DNA of 64,000 nucleotides, taken from Parietaria judaica (Eukaryota; Streptophyta; Magnoliopsida; Rosales; Urticaceae). The stretch covers positions 12,446,842 through 12,510,841 of the forward strand of contig OX940861.1 in the NCBI GenBank assembly GCA_954871525.1, in the 5' to 3' direction. The notes under the pieces are model-generated. The model searched no databases. It was not told where the DNA came from and saw nothing but the letters and a program-made list of their open reading frames with translations. The translations under genes and the position numbers were made by a program. Positions 12,266 to 23,219 of the stretch are shown in pieces (position 1 is the stretch's first letter; every line of letters starts with the position of its first letter).

Positions 12266-12894
12266 TGTAGGTTATGCCCGAACCCGATATTGTATTTTTC
12301 GGGTTATAGGATATCGACCCGAATCCATAACCGACATAACAGGCCCACTTGGGCCCGAGTGATAATTATGAGTACACTTAATTAATTAAGAATTAATTAA
12401 TTAAAGCTTATTGGGCCTTAATTAAAGCCCATTAGGTTTTATGATATTAGGTATTATAAATACCTAATCATGACTCATAAAACAAATGAAGAATCAAAAC
12501 CCTAGTACACAGAAAGAATTTGACCTCCCCTCCCTAGAAGGAAGTCGAGTTTTTGCTAGCTCCCCGGTTCTTCATCGGTTCGTCATCCAAACACCGAGAA
12601 AGACCTAACCTATCCTCCGAGGTGTTTTCCGGTCATCAAGACGTTCCCGAGTGACGTGGTGGACGACTTAGAGGCACTACACTTGAAGTGCTCATCCCTG
12701 GAACACTCACAGGAATCGGCCAGCTTCAGAATCGGCAAAAGTCAGCGTTTTCGGTACTATTGGCAAATGTACCGAAGTTTGGTAACGATCTCTAATTCGA
12801 TATCTTAATTCTCGTAATTATTCTAGATCTATATTGTTCGATGATATCCCGTGATTTCCGCCTCGGGATTGAGAAAGAGTCATCGAAAACCCAA
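12266..12894 (+). repeat. 3' LTR of the Copia element
   Basis: Same length and order as the 5' LTR. The terminal CA is lost or blurred into a following T-run (CCCAATTTTTTT), so the exact end is uncertain by a few bases. Confidence 0.9.
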
Positions 12895-12912
12895 TTTTTT
12901 TTTTTATTATTA

Positions 12913-12945
12913 CTAGTGAATGGCCCGTGCTTTTGCGCGGTAGTA
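12913..12945 (-). mobile_element. Helitron 3' terminus (minus strand)
   Basis: Read on the minus strand, a short GC stem (CCGCGC AAAA GCACGG) is followed about ten bases later by CTAG and then a host T. This is the canonical Helitron 3' end (hairpin plus CTRR, insertion between A and T). Its 5' end could not be placed in the AT-rich DNA to the right. Confidence 0.55.
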
Positions 12946-14420
12946 GAAAATTTAATTTATTACTTATTTTTTATAATGACTTAACATAAAAATGAGATTT
13001 TTTTTATTCAATACATTATGTATTTTTAATATTATTGACACTTTGTCTTATTATATATACTTTGATAGAATATTCAAATCGTGAATCGTGATTTTATTTC
13101 AACTTATTGGTATAATATAAGCAAATAAACTACCCCCGAAAAATTAAATAATATCATTACATAATATTTAATTTTCTTTTAATAAACATTTACACTGCCT
13201 CTTAAATGTTGTAGGCTCCAAATAATTTTTTTGTTGTATTTGCAGTACATTTTTACAATGCTAAACAATTATATGCAATAAGCAAAATTTTTACATAGAA
13301 TTCGGTGAAGCTTCACATTTGTATTTTTTTTTCTCTTCAATTTTTTCGTTTGTACATTTACAACCCAATTTTATTTCATTTGTGTAAATTCATATATATT
13401 TTATCTATTCCATATACTCTATTCATATAAATTTTATCCCCAAATTTTTTTAACAGTTTATCCTTTTATGCTATGTAGTATATATATACATATCATTTAT
13501 AAAACGTGTGATGTAAATAATGCGTTAAACCAATATCAGAACTGATGTGACTACGGCAAACAATTTATATAAGGACTTTGAACTTTGAAGTATTGTATTT
13601 TTTTTAAAAGGTCTTTGCAAGATAGCAATCAACATGAAAAAAAAAAACAAAAAAAAAAACTACATATTGTATAAAATTGAATTCTTCGTACAACTGAAAG
13701 AATAACTTGCAAATTAAGTTCTGCCATAAAATAAATAATAATAAAAAACCCTTAATAAAAGCAATTGAAGTATGCTTTTTAATATTGGTGTTATACATAG
13801 AGAGAGCATCTAAAGATAAATTTAATTAATTTATGAATATGCACAAACATAAATTTTTATGTTAGAAAACATGAAAAGTCCCTCAAAATAAAATTGAAAA
13901 CAAATAAATGTTTAAAAATAAAAAGTCATTCAAATAAATACAATTTAATAGATTTATCCAAGTATATAAAAGTGATTAATTTATAACCATTATTATGTAG
14001 AAATAATAAGAAAAAGTTCTCATTATTTAGGACAAATAATTAAAGATTAAAAGTGCAGTGGCAAACGTTTTTATATTTTGTTATTCCTTTTCAAATTTAA
14101 TAATTAAAGACCAAAAACAAAAAAATGTCACGCCGATAAACATGATAGGAAAATAAAAAAAGATTAACAAATATTAATAAGAAACATTTTAAAGACAAAA
14201 GAGAGATGAAATATATATGTATCGAAAGATCTTACTTATATTATGGAAAGCCGCTTTGTTTAAGACTTATTTAAACTCCATTCCCCAACAATATTCCCTT
14301 CTTGACACAAAATACTACTTTCGTGTTAATAACATATTTATGTTATCACATCTTAAGTTAGTATGATAATATTAGAATTGATAAAATTAAATACATTCCC
14401 CAAAATGTGAGGCAAAAAAG
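12946..14420. other. AT-rich non-coding stretch
   Basis: No ORF with a domain and no inverted repeat that I can define. It may be the body of the Helitron whose 3' end is at 12913. Poly-A/T runs are frequent. Confidence 0.5.
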
Positions 14421-14429
14421 CATCCGGTT

Positions 14430-14949
14430 TTTTTTTTTTTTTTTTAAAACAAGGATACGGATCAGTCAAGGTCCAGGAAAAAAAATCCCGGACTGGTCCG
14501 GATCAGGGTTATTATTTTTTTATTAAATTTGTTTTATTTATTGTTTAGTCCCTAATTTCGTTTAATTGTTCAAATCAAACATTTTGGTACTTAAGTTCGG
14601 TTTTGAAAAAAATAAATGTTTAAATTCTTAAATTATTTTCTGTGTTTTAAATATTTAAAAATAAATATGAAATAAATAAAAACATACAACAACAAAAGAA
14701 AGTAAATATGCGTTTTTTATTCAACATACTCAAAGGTCGGATACGGGAAAGTAGAACTACAACCAAATGTCGAAAGGCAAACGAAGTTTCAAATTCAAAG
14801 TACAATGAGAAAACGAACAATTGAAAACAAATTACATTTGAATATTTGAAAAGTAATTCGCCAATTCTCGGTTAAACATATCGTTTTCTTGTTGTCGCTT
14901 GTTGGCCATAATCCAATCTCTCGAAAGCATAAGGATCTCGACCATTAAT
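14430..14949 (-). pseudogene. C-terminal end and 3' flank of the split hAT2 transposase
   Basis: On the minus strand the bases just left of the Gypsy 5' LTR encode LMVEILMLSRDWIMANKR and then QQ, the C-terminal helix expected after the hAT dimerisation motif. The preceding part (...GRMLEPRRKSTRSLK) ends at 28562, on the other side of the 13.6-kb Gypsy element. The remaining bases look like 3' UTR and subterminal DNA with CCGGA/TCCGG motifs (14480-14505). So one hAT gene was split in two by the retrotransposon. Confidence 0.8.
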
Positions 14950-15948
14950 TGTTGATGTGCAAATTCGTTCCTTATATCGGAATTATAAGATCGTTAATTA
15001 AATTAATGGTCCAAATTAATTAAAGCCTAAGTCATGAATATAATTAAATATTTATGCAAGTGGGCTTGTGAAATACAAAGCCCAGACGCCCAATGGACAC
15101 TTAACTGTGTTCGGGCCCAGAAAGAACCAAAAAGCCCACGAGGCAAGAGACCCACCACGAGCAGAAAATGCCCAAAAAAGGTCCGAACAGAGCTTTCCAA
15201 GGAAAGAAATCCCGAACAAAGCTTAAAGATCCTACCTCAAGAACCAACGCTTGATCAAAATCCAAGCATCAAACAGATCAAACGATCTGAAGAACCCAAA
15301 GCTCGTCCCGGGCAGAGATTGTCGCAAAGGGATCCGAGCAGAAGCATACGAAACATCCGAGTACGAGCAGACCAAGTCAACCATCTCAATTCAAAGTTCC
15401 GAAGCTCGACCAGGAAGGTCGCCACGATCCAAATTCAAATCCCATGACGACAAGTCAAAGTCCACCACTACGCAAATCTCTCAGAACGTGGCCCACGTGT
15501 CAACTCGATAGCAAGCCAAGCTCCGAACTCGAAGCCACCACCAACGTACACTTCCAACGGGCAGAAACCAGAAGCCTATAAAAGCAAGGAGATAGCCCCA
15601 TCATACGCACGCAAGCATTCATCCTGAGAGAAAAGAGTCTGTGAGATTTGTATTTTCAGAGTGCTTTCATCTTTTAATTTCGATCTACCAGAAATTAGCT
15701 TGTGGTTTCGGTTGATCAGTTTTTCAAAGCAATAAACGTACAGAGGACGTAGTCAACTACTGCATTGGGACGAACCTCTCTAAAAAACCTCGGTGCTTTA
15801 TTCTTATTTATTTCTTGTGATTTTATTTCCATTTTGCCACCGTCTAAAGTATTGACGACGCAAAGGTCAGAATCCACAAAAATCCAGCAATATCAAATCG
15901 AAATCCCATTCACAATTCACGTGACTGTTGGTGTGCGAAAACACTTCA
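14950..15948 (+). repeat. 5' LTR of the Gypsy element
   Basis: Begins TGTTGATGTGCAAATTCG and ends CACTTCA. It matches 27561-28559 throughout. A TATAAAAG box (CCTATAAAAGCAAGG) near 15576 is the likely promoter. Open frames across it are incidental. Confidence 0.88.
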
Positions 15949-15953
15949 TCAGT

Positions 15954-15972
15954 TTGGCGTCGTCTGTGGGAA
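15954..15972 (+). other. Gypsy primer-binding site
   Basis: TTTGGCGTCGTCTGTGGGA, just after the LTR, resembles the TGGCGCCGTCTGTGGGA site common in plant Gypsy elements of this type. Confidence 0.6.
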
Positions 15973-16010
15973 ACATTGATCTCGCTAACTCTGTCATACT
16001 TTGACACGAC

Positions 16011-17729
16011 GATGAGTTCGGAAGAGAACCCTGCCTCCGATGCTCTGGTGGAGGCAACTCCCCACCAGGGTACCGAAGAGCAGACTCTAAGGACCGAACT
16101 CCAAGAAAGGGCTGTTGAAAATGCCGAGCTCAAAAGACAAATTGAATTCCTTGAGAGCAGCCAGACCTGACTCGAACAGAGGCCATACTCTATAAACGAG
16201 CCCGGGCAAACCTCTGGACAAAGGAATCACGAGAGGGTTAATGCAGTCCATTTTAACTTCCTGGACCCCAACGATCCCCGAGCCCAGAGAACCAACCAGC
16301 CACCCCTCCCAAGAGGACCGCGCCCGAGCACGCCGCCTCAACCGAGGGACTCACCCTCGGGCGCGCTGCCTTCGCCACCTCGCAATGGCACCCCCCGGTT
16401 CCGAGTCCCCGCTTTTGGAACCGATCAGCCCGATCTCGGGCAGAACACACCCTACCAGCAATCTCGAGCCCGTCTCGGTCAGAGAACCCGAACTACCTCA
16501 CTCCTCACGGACCTGCAAGCAATTACCATCAACGTACAGAGGGCGGTCACGCAGGCCCGTATCCTCAGCATTCTCAAGCTGAGCCTTCTTCCCAAAACAG
16601 TTCCGAGCTCGAAGATCTCAAACGCACCATGATGCGAATGGGAGAGAGACTCACCAAAGTGGACTCCCGAGTACACCGAGCAGTATTTACCGCCCCCAAA
16701 ATCGAGCGCCTGGTCGAAGAAGCGACGAGAACTCCGTTCTCAGCAGCTACCACCGACACTCGGTTGAGACATGGTGGGCAAATTCACCTGCCCAAGTACG
16801 ACAGAACCACTGACCCAAAGGTACACCTAAGGGCATTCCGAATTGCAATGGGACGGGCTAACCTAGATGCCCACGAGCTGGACGCCGGAAGGTGCCAGTA
16901 TTTTGCTGAAAAACTCACGGGGGCAGCAATGGAATTGTTCTCCAAGTTAGAACCTAGATCGATCGATAGCTTCGATCAACTAACCATGGTTTTTCTCAAA
17001 TACTTTTCCATGTTTATGGAAACTGAGACCACCGTGGCTAACTTGTACGCTCTACAGCAAAGGGCAAACGGGCCGCTCAGGGACTTCATGACGAGGTTCA
17101 AGGCAAAAATGGTCCGAATCAACGGACTAGCAGACGAAACGGCCTTAGCCACCCTGACCAGCGGGCTGTGGTACGACTCTAGATTCAAGACCGACATACT
17201 AGTCAAACGGTACACCTCAATAGAGGACGTGATTCACCGCGCATCCAATTGGATCAAGCACGATGAGGAGCACGAGGCCCTAAAGAGAAAATTCAGGTCA
17301 TCCCCGAATGTACGAAGGCCCGGGGTGCACCCACCTCAGTCAAGAAACGGGCAGCCACCCCCCTTCATGGGTCCTAGGAACCACGTTCCTACCAGGGGAT
17401 CTAATCCCCAGCATGGGAATTTCCAGCACAGAATATCCCAACCCGGGGGAAGAGCACACCCCCAAAATCAGATCTACAATCTGAACTCGGAGGCCGAGGA
17501 AGAAACCGAAGCCGACGAGCAAGGAGAACTATACATGAGCGCCGGTGATATGGCGCCCAATAACAGGGACATGAGCGTCTGGTGCAAATTCCACCAGAGG
17601 TATGGTCACCATACCAGAAATTGTATGGTCCTACGGGCCCGTCTCGCCGATAAGTATCTTAGAGGTGAGCTCGGAGATTTCCCGTTAGACTTCTTCAGGT
17701 CAGAAGGCGAACGCATCGAGCAGGCGTAA
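16011..17729 (+). pseudogene. gag: Gypsy Gag
   Basis: Start Met at 16011, then a short coiled-coil-like stretch (ELQERAVENAELKRQIEFLE). A TGA stop at 16168 interrupts it, and a frameshift lies near 16500-16560. From 16629 a long open frame encodes the capsid domain (YFAEKLTGAAMELFSKLEP, LYALQQRANGPLRDFMTRF) and a variant zinc knuckle, CKFHQRYGHHTRNC. The frame ends at 17729. In this lineage Gag would be followed by protease in the same polyprotein. Confidence 0.85.
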
Positions 17730-17822
17730 CAACCCAACGTCGGACAGAGCAGCAGTGCCAAACCTGAGCAAAAGCACCCGACCAAAGGCAACAACGCTCC
17801 TAACAAACGAGGCAAAGTCCTC

Positions 17823-18537
17823 ATGCTGGAAGAGCAGACCGACCAGGAGTCGGAAGATGTAGAGGAACCGATGACTGAAGAAGCCATCGGGAGAATCTAT
17901 ACTATAGTTGGAGGGTCACAGTTCTACGGGAACTTGATCAACTCCATCAAAGCCCACCAGAGAAGATTGAAGGCCGGTCCGGTGGCCCTCCCACGGAAAG
18001 AACCCGACTACGAGATCTCCTTCAAAGACAGCGAGGCCTCGACTCTGGTTGGGCCTCACGATGACACTCTAGTCATCACCTTTCTAGTCTCTGGCTATGC
18101 GACGGAAATAATTCTGGTCGACAATGGTAGCTCGGTAGACGTCATCTTCCTGTCATGCTTACGTAAGATGGGGATCGATGACACAGAAATCAATAGGGGG
18201 AACATCCCTCTGACCGGTTTTAATGGTGAGACGGTCGATACCTTGGGGACAGTCAGACTGTCAATCGTCGACTTTGGAGTAGGCAAGATAAAAAAACTTC
18301 CTGGTGCTAGATTGCCCCACGGCCTACAACATGATCCTCGGGAGACCGTAGATTCATTTGATGAAAGCCGTGCCGTCTACCTACCACCAAACCATCCGCT
18401 TCCCAAGACAGGATGTGAAAATTGTAGAAGTGAAGGGCAACCAAAAGCAAGCCCGGATCTGCTACATGACGTCATTTCGAATGTCACACACGCCTCAAAT
18501 GAAGGCAAAAGCACCAAAAACCGACCAATAACAATTA
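17823..18537 (+). pseudogene. Gypsy aspartic protease region
   Basis: The linker EEAIGRIYTIVGG is typical of the region before Tat-type proteases. The active site reads ILVDNGSSVDVIF (D-N-G-S-S in place of D-T/S-G), as is usual in the lineage. After about 18290 the frame shifts, and a TAA stop in the resumed frame lies just before 18538. Confidence 0.8.
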
Positions 18538-20613
18538 ATGTCGGTAGAGGAAAAAGATTCAGCCCAGGAAAGGGTCGACGACAACGAAGGCCCAGATTTG
18601 GAAATGACGCACCAAGTCCAAATCGATCCGCAGAATCCCGATCATAAAGTAGGAATCGGGGTCAACCTGGACAATGATGTCAGAAAAAAGCTGATCAAAT
18701 TCTTCACAAGGAACCACGACTGTTTCGCGTGGTCCCACGAAGACATGCCGGGAATCGACCCGAGCATAACCGCCCATCGCCTCAACGTGGACCCGAGCCA
18801 TAAGCCGGTGAAGCAAAAGAGGAGAAAATTGGGACCTGACCGGGCCCAGGCGGTAAATGATGAGGTCGAAAAACTACTAAAGACCGGCTCCATCAGGGAG
18901 GTAAAATACCCAGACTGGTTAGCTAACACAGTGGTAGTTAAGAAAGAGAACGGGAAGGCAAGAGTCTGCATCGACTTCACCGACCTGAACAAGGCATGTC
19001 CCAAGGATAGCTTCCCTATGTCTCACATCAACCGCTTAGTGGAAGTAACCTGCGGACACGAACTCCTGTCCTTTATGGACGCTTTCTCCGGGTATAATCA
19101 AATCCTGATGCACCCCGAGGACCAAGAAAAAATCGCGTTCGTAACGGACTGAGGAATTTACTGCTATAAGGTAATGCCCTTTGGACTCAAGAACGCAGGG
19201 GCAACATATCAACGGTTGGTCAACCAAATGTTTGCCGAGCAACTCGGGAAAACAATGGAAGTCTATATCGACGATATGCTTGTAAAGTCCACCAAGGCCA
19301 CAGACCACGTGTCTCACCTGGAAGAATGCTTCGCGATACTCAGAAAGTATCAAATGAAGCTCAATCCCGCTAAATGCACTTTCGGAGTAACATCCGGAAA
19401 GTTCCTCGGTTACCTGGTAACCCAACGAGTAATAGAGGCCAACCCGGATCAAATCAAAGCTCTCTTGAACATGCCCTCCCCGAGGACTGTTCAGGAAACG
19501 CAAAGACTGACCGGAAGGATAATGGCCCTCAATCGGTTCATTTTAAGGTCTACGGACAAATGTCTGCCCTTCTACAAGATCCTGAGGGGCAACAAAAAAT
19601 TCGAATGGACCGAAGAATGCGAAAAAGCATTCCAAGACCTCAAAAGGTACCTATCAACGCCACCGGTACTGTCCCGTCCGATTACGGGAGAATCCTTGCT
19701 GCTATACTTAGCAGTATCCCTCTCGGTCGTCAACGGCGTGATCGTTCGAGAAGATAGAGGCGAACAAAGACCAATTTTCTACGTTAGCAAATCGCTGGAG
19801 GACGCAGAAACAAGGTATCCTGTCATGGAAAAACTAGCTTTGGCTATGATAACCTCAGTGCGGAAACTCCGGCCATACTTCCAGTCTCATACCATCTTGG
19901 TAATGACGACTCAACCCTTAAGGGTAATCCTCCATAGCCCAAATCAGTCAGGGCGACTGACAAAGTGGGCTGTCGAACTAACCGAGTTCGACATCGAATA
20001 TAAAATTCGAACATGCGCTAAATCCCAGGTGCTAGCTGACTTCCTGATCGAACTCCCAACGGATGATCCAACGGGGAAGAAAGGGAACGAAGAATGGCGT
20101 CTCGAAGTGGAGGGGGCGTCAAATAAGGGTGGATCCGGAATAGGAATACGCTTGATTTCCCCAACCGAAGAGGTTTTGGAACAATCTTTTAGGCTAAGAT
20201 TCCATGCCACGAATAACGAGACGGAATACGAGGCACTGATAGCAGGGTTAAAACAGGCTAAGGCAGTTGGGGCCAGGAAAGTTAGAGCCCATTCGGACTC
20301 TAAACTTGTCACCAGCCAAATCAGTGGCGAGTATACCACCAGGGACGATCGCATGGAAAAATACCTCGCGGTGGTCAGGGACCTGATCTCTCAATTTGAC
20401 AAAGTTGAGGTGGTTCAGATACCACGAAGTAAAAATTCTTCGGCTGATGCTCTGGCCGGACTAGCATCCACTTCGGACCCCGAGGCAAACAGGATAATTC
20501 CCGTGGAAGTAATAGACCAACCTAGTGTAAGTCTACACGTCCACAATATCCAAACAGTAATGGAAGACTGGAGAACTCCCATCCTGAATTATATCATGAA
20601 GGGAGCAAAAACT
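18538..20613 (+). pseudogene. pol: Gypsy reverse transcriptase, RNase H and second RNase H
   Basis: Reverse transcriptase motifs in order: NTVVVKKENGKARVCIDF, SFMDAFSGYNQI, MPFGLKNAGATYQ, and catalytic YIDDML near 19264. A TGA at 19150 (after FVTD, where W is expected) splits the frame. The connection domain and RNase H follow (KAFQDLKRYLSTPP, SQVLADFLIEL). From about 20095 comes the additional RNase H typical of Tat elements (NNETEYEALIAGL, AHSDSKLVTSQI); its first acidic residue reads E in LEVEGASN where D is usual. The frame stops at 20613, exactly where foreign DNA begins, so integrase is absent. Confidence 0.9.
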
Positions 20614-21877
20614 TAGAAAATCCATAAATCACTAACCGTAAGTCGAAATGACTTGGTTCAAAAAGCAAAGTTGCTTAGAATTTAATTTCCAACAACATGG
20701 TGCTGATAGAAAATCTAAATTCTAACTTTCTTTTATCAGTTAATTTCGTGTACCAAGATATGGTACTTTTGCCACGCTGACGATAAAACTATCTGACGTC
20801 TGCCACAGACCTTTCAGTTTTATAAGTCAAGCCAAATGATTAAACATTATCCAGAATGTATTTTAATCACGTACGTATCATCCGTTACGGAGCTATCCTG
20901 GGGACCATGGACCCGTATCACTTAAGCTCCAACGAACTGCTAGTTGTTCGTCAAACCTCGAAGTGATTCCACTATAGACCCGAGGCTGCACTCTTTAGTG
21001 ATACAGTATATATTATTCCCTTTATAACAGCAGGGTGTCCATTGATACAATCAAATTCGGGTTATTGATCTTTCACTTGATGATCCACACACGAGCAGGC
21101 GGTTTCTACCGTTATGCCCCTCATTGCATTTTCAACCTTGACTCAGTCAGTAATATTATGAGTAACCCACTTATGGTTTCGATTCATAAGTTGCGCACGG
21201 GTACCTCTCACTTCTCACCACCGACAATCAAAGGAATCATCATCACTCTGAAGAGAGCTGTATGATGCCCATGTCTATGACCAAGCTACCCTTACTGCTG
21301 ACTATCATGTTCCCAAAATAATAGTGTTGGGAACAGCAGTAATATTTCGTGTTCTTTAACGGTTAAATCAAAGAACAATCAAGCCAGCAGCTCGGACTCA
21401 AGATCACTCAGGACTTAGATCGAATATCCATTTGATCATCTACTAGTGACTCAACTCCAAGTTATCAGTGACGGTCTTATATGATAACTTCCGGAGTTTA
21501 AGTCAGGTCCAGTCCAGTATGAAGACACTTCATACTTAATGCACTTCTAGTGAGTGTGACACACACAAAATCCAGAATAGGATTGTCACTTAGTCACATT
21601 AATGACCTTATACGATTAATGGACTCCCACCCAGTTAATCAGGTCACGGACATTTTAAGTTCATTTATTATGATTATTAATTCTTCCTCACATTGACTCT
21701 GTTGTGATAATAATAACATAATTGCATCCTTTATGAACTAAGGAAACAAACATTCTATTATACTCTACCAGAAACTATAATAAGATTAACATAATAAGTA
21801 TTATCTTTATTCAATGATATATCATAATCTTTTACAAATGGATAAAATATCTTGTTTAAGGACACATATGTCCAACA
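20610..21877 (-). mobile_element. Truncated long-LTR fragment inserted in Gypsy pol
   Basis: Reverse complement of 55839-57101. Read on the minus strand it starts at a complete LTR end (TGTTGGACATATGTG) at 21877 and breaks off at AAACTTAG near 20610, where the full-length relative continues for another 1.7 kb. It begins where Gypsy pol loses its frame and the integrase is missing on its far side, so insertion was probably followed by a deletion that removed both the integrase and the rest of the LTR. Confidence 0.85.
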
Positions 21878-22236
21878 GTTTGGCCCAAAACGGTCGAGCG
21901 CAGCCCCAACAAACCCAACAACTCCACACGCCCCGAAATAAGAATGTCTAATCAGAGGAAGAATCTCGACTTCAACAATCTCCTAAAGAGCTACCCGAGT
22001 AATATCCGGATACAAGTAAGTGATTTCACTTTCAAAAGAAATTCATTTCATTTTTATCAAGAAAATTCATTTCATTTTTGTTAAGAATACTCGTATATTG
22101 TTAAGTAAATCATAGCAAAATCTACACGAGCAACATAATCATTGCATAACCATTGTCATGCACATTCAAAATATTGTCAACAACCTATAAATAATAGAAA
22201 TCGTAAGACCAGGACGACAAGTCCTGGCATCTACAT
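21878..22236 (+). other. Gypsy post-pol spacer
   Basis: Non-coding sequence between the LTR fragment and the tandem array. I see no HHCC or D,D35E integrase motif in any frame. Confidence 0.6.
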
Positions 22237-22605
22237 GGGTACCAGACCCTTTCTTTGCAAGTAACATACTTGCCCGGGTACCAGACCCTTTCTTTGCAAG
22301 TAACATACTTGCCCGGGTAACATACCATTTCTTTGCAAGTCAAATACTTGCCCGGGTATCATACCCTTTCTTTGCGAGTGACATACTTGCCCGGGTAACA
22401 TACCCTTTCTTTGCAAGTCACATACTTGCCCGGGTACCATACCCTTTCTTTGCGAGTGACATACTTGCCCGGGTACCACACCCTTACATTGCAAGTTACA
22501 CACTTGCCCGGGTACCATACCCTTTCTTTGCGAGTGACATACTTGCCCGGGTACCACACCCTTACATTGCAAGTTACACACTTGCCCGGGTACCATACCC
22601 TATCA
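22237..22605. repeat. Tandem array, 39-bp unit, about 9.5 copies
   Basis: Unit starts GGGTACCAGACCCTTTC. It contains a 7-bp hairpin (GCAAGTA/TACTTGC) and a CCCGGG junction. Copy starts fall every 39 bases (22237, 22276, 22315 and so on). Because 39 is divisible by three, several frames on both strands stay open; these are not genes. Tandem arrays in the 3' spacer are known for Tat/Ogre elements and can seed satellites. Confidence 0.95.
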
Positions 22606-23137
22606 AACTCTGCCACCAGAGGCCTTCACGCCTTGCTCGATCTCAGAAGCCATTACAAAGCTACTCGAAGGACAACACCAAGCAACCGACCATCTACTCC
22701 CCAAGGTACTAAAAACCCTACCAAACATTTTTCGTTATTCATTACTCCCTAGATCATATCAGATTTTCCCTAACATATATGGTAAGATCGGGATATTCGA
22801 CCTGAAAATTGATAAAACCTCCTGGTCGAATACACCGATCAAAGACTCTGCAAACAAGATTAACAATTTATTATTTACAATAATGTTTACAAACAAGATA
22901 GTGGTTTTATCTTAATTTCTGCAAAAACAGATTAGCAATTCATTATTTACAAATTTTTTTGCAAAAAAGATAACAAATTATTATAAAGGCCCTAACCACG
23001 GGCATAGTACTTGCAAAAAGAAAATTACAAAAAAGGGTTCAGGTCCCACGACCTGCCCGAAATAAAACCCCGACCACGGGCAGAAGCAATGTTTAAAGCT
23101 TATTAAAAAAAATGACAAAAGAGCAAAATGCTCTGAG
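22606..23137 (+). other. Gypsy spacer between the array and the antisense gene
   Basis: AT-rich non-coding sequence with short repeats (ACAAGATTAACAATTTATTATTTAC-like pieces near 22855 and 22928). No gene seen. Confidence 0.5.
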
Positions 23138-23219
23138 ATGACCGCCTCCTCTAGGCGACATCGTGGGAAGTCTCTTCTCGCGGGGTCGGGTCGGCCGAAT
23201 TCAACTCAGTCGCACTCAA

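Larger units (their letters stand above)
4723..12894 (+). mobile_element. Full-length Ty1/Copia LTR retrotransposon, decayed
   Basis: About 8.17 kb from the TGTAGG start of the 5' LTR to the end of the 3' LTR, inserted in a T-run. Order of parts: LTR, primer-binding site, long leader, gag, protease, integrase, reverse transcriptase, RNase H, purine tract, LTR. Integrase before reverse transcriptase marks Copia. The two LTRs differ at roughly 17-20 sites by eye (about 97% identity). Coding regions carry several stops and frameshifts, so the element cannot move by itself. The lineage within Copia was not determined. Confidence 0.92.

Noticed and set aside
22237..22605. CRISPR-like regular repeats
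   Set aside because: Units are contiguous with no unique spacers, in a plant retroelement.
22231..22752. Three overlapping open frames on both strands in the tandem array, encoding 13-residue repeats
   Set aside because: They follow from a 39-bp unit divisible by three; no start context, domain or conservation.
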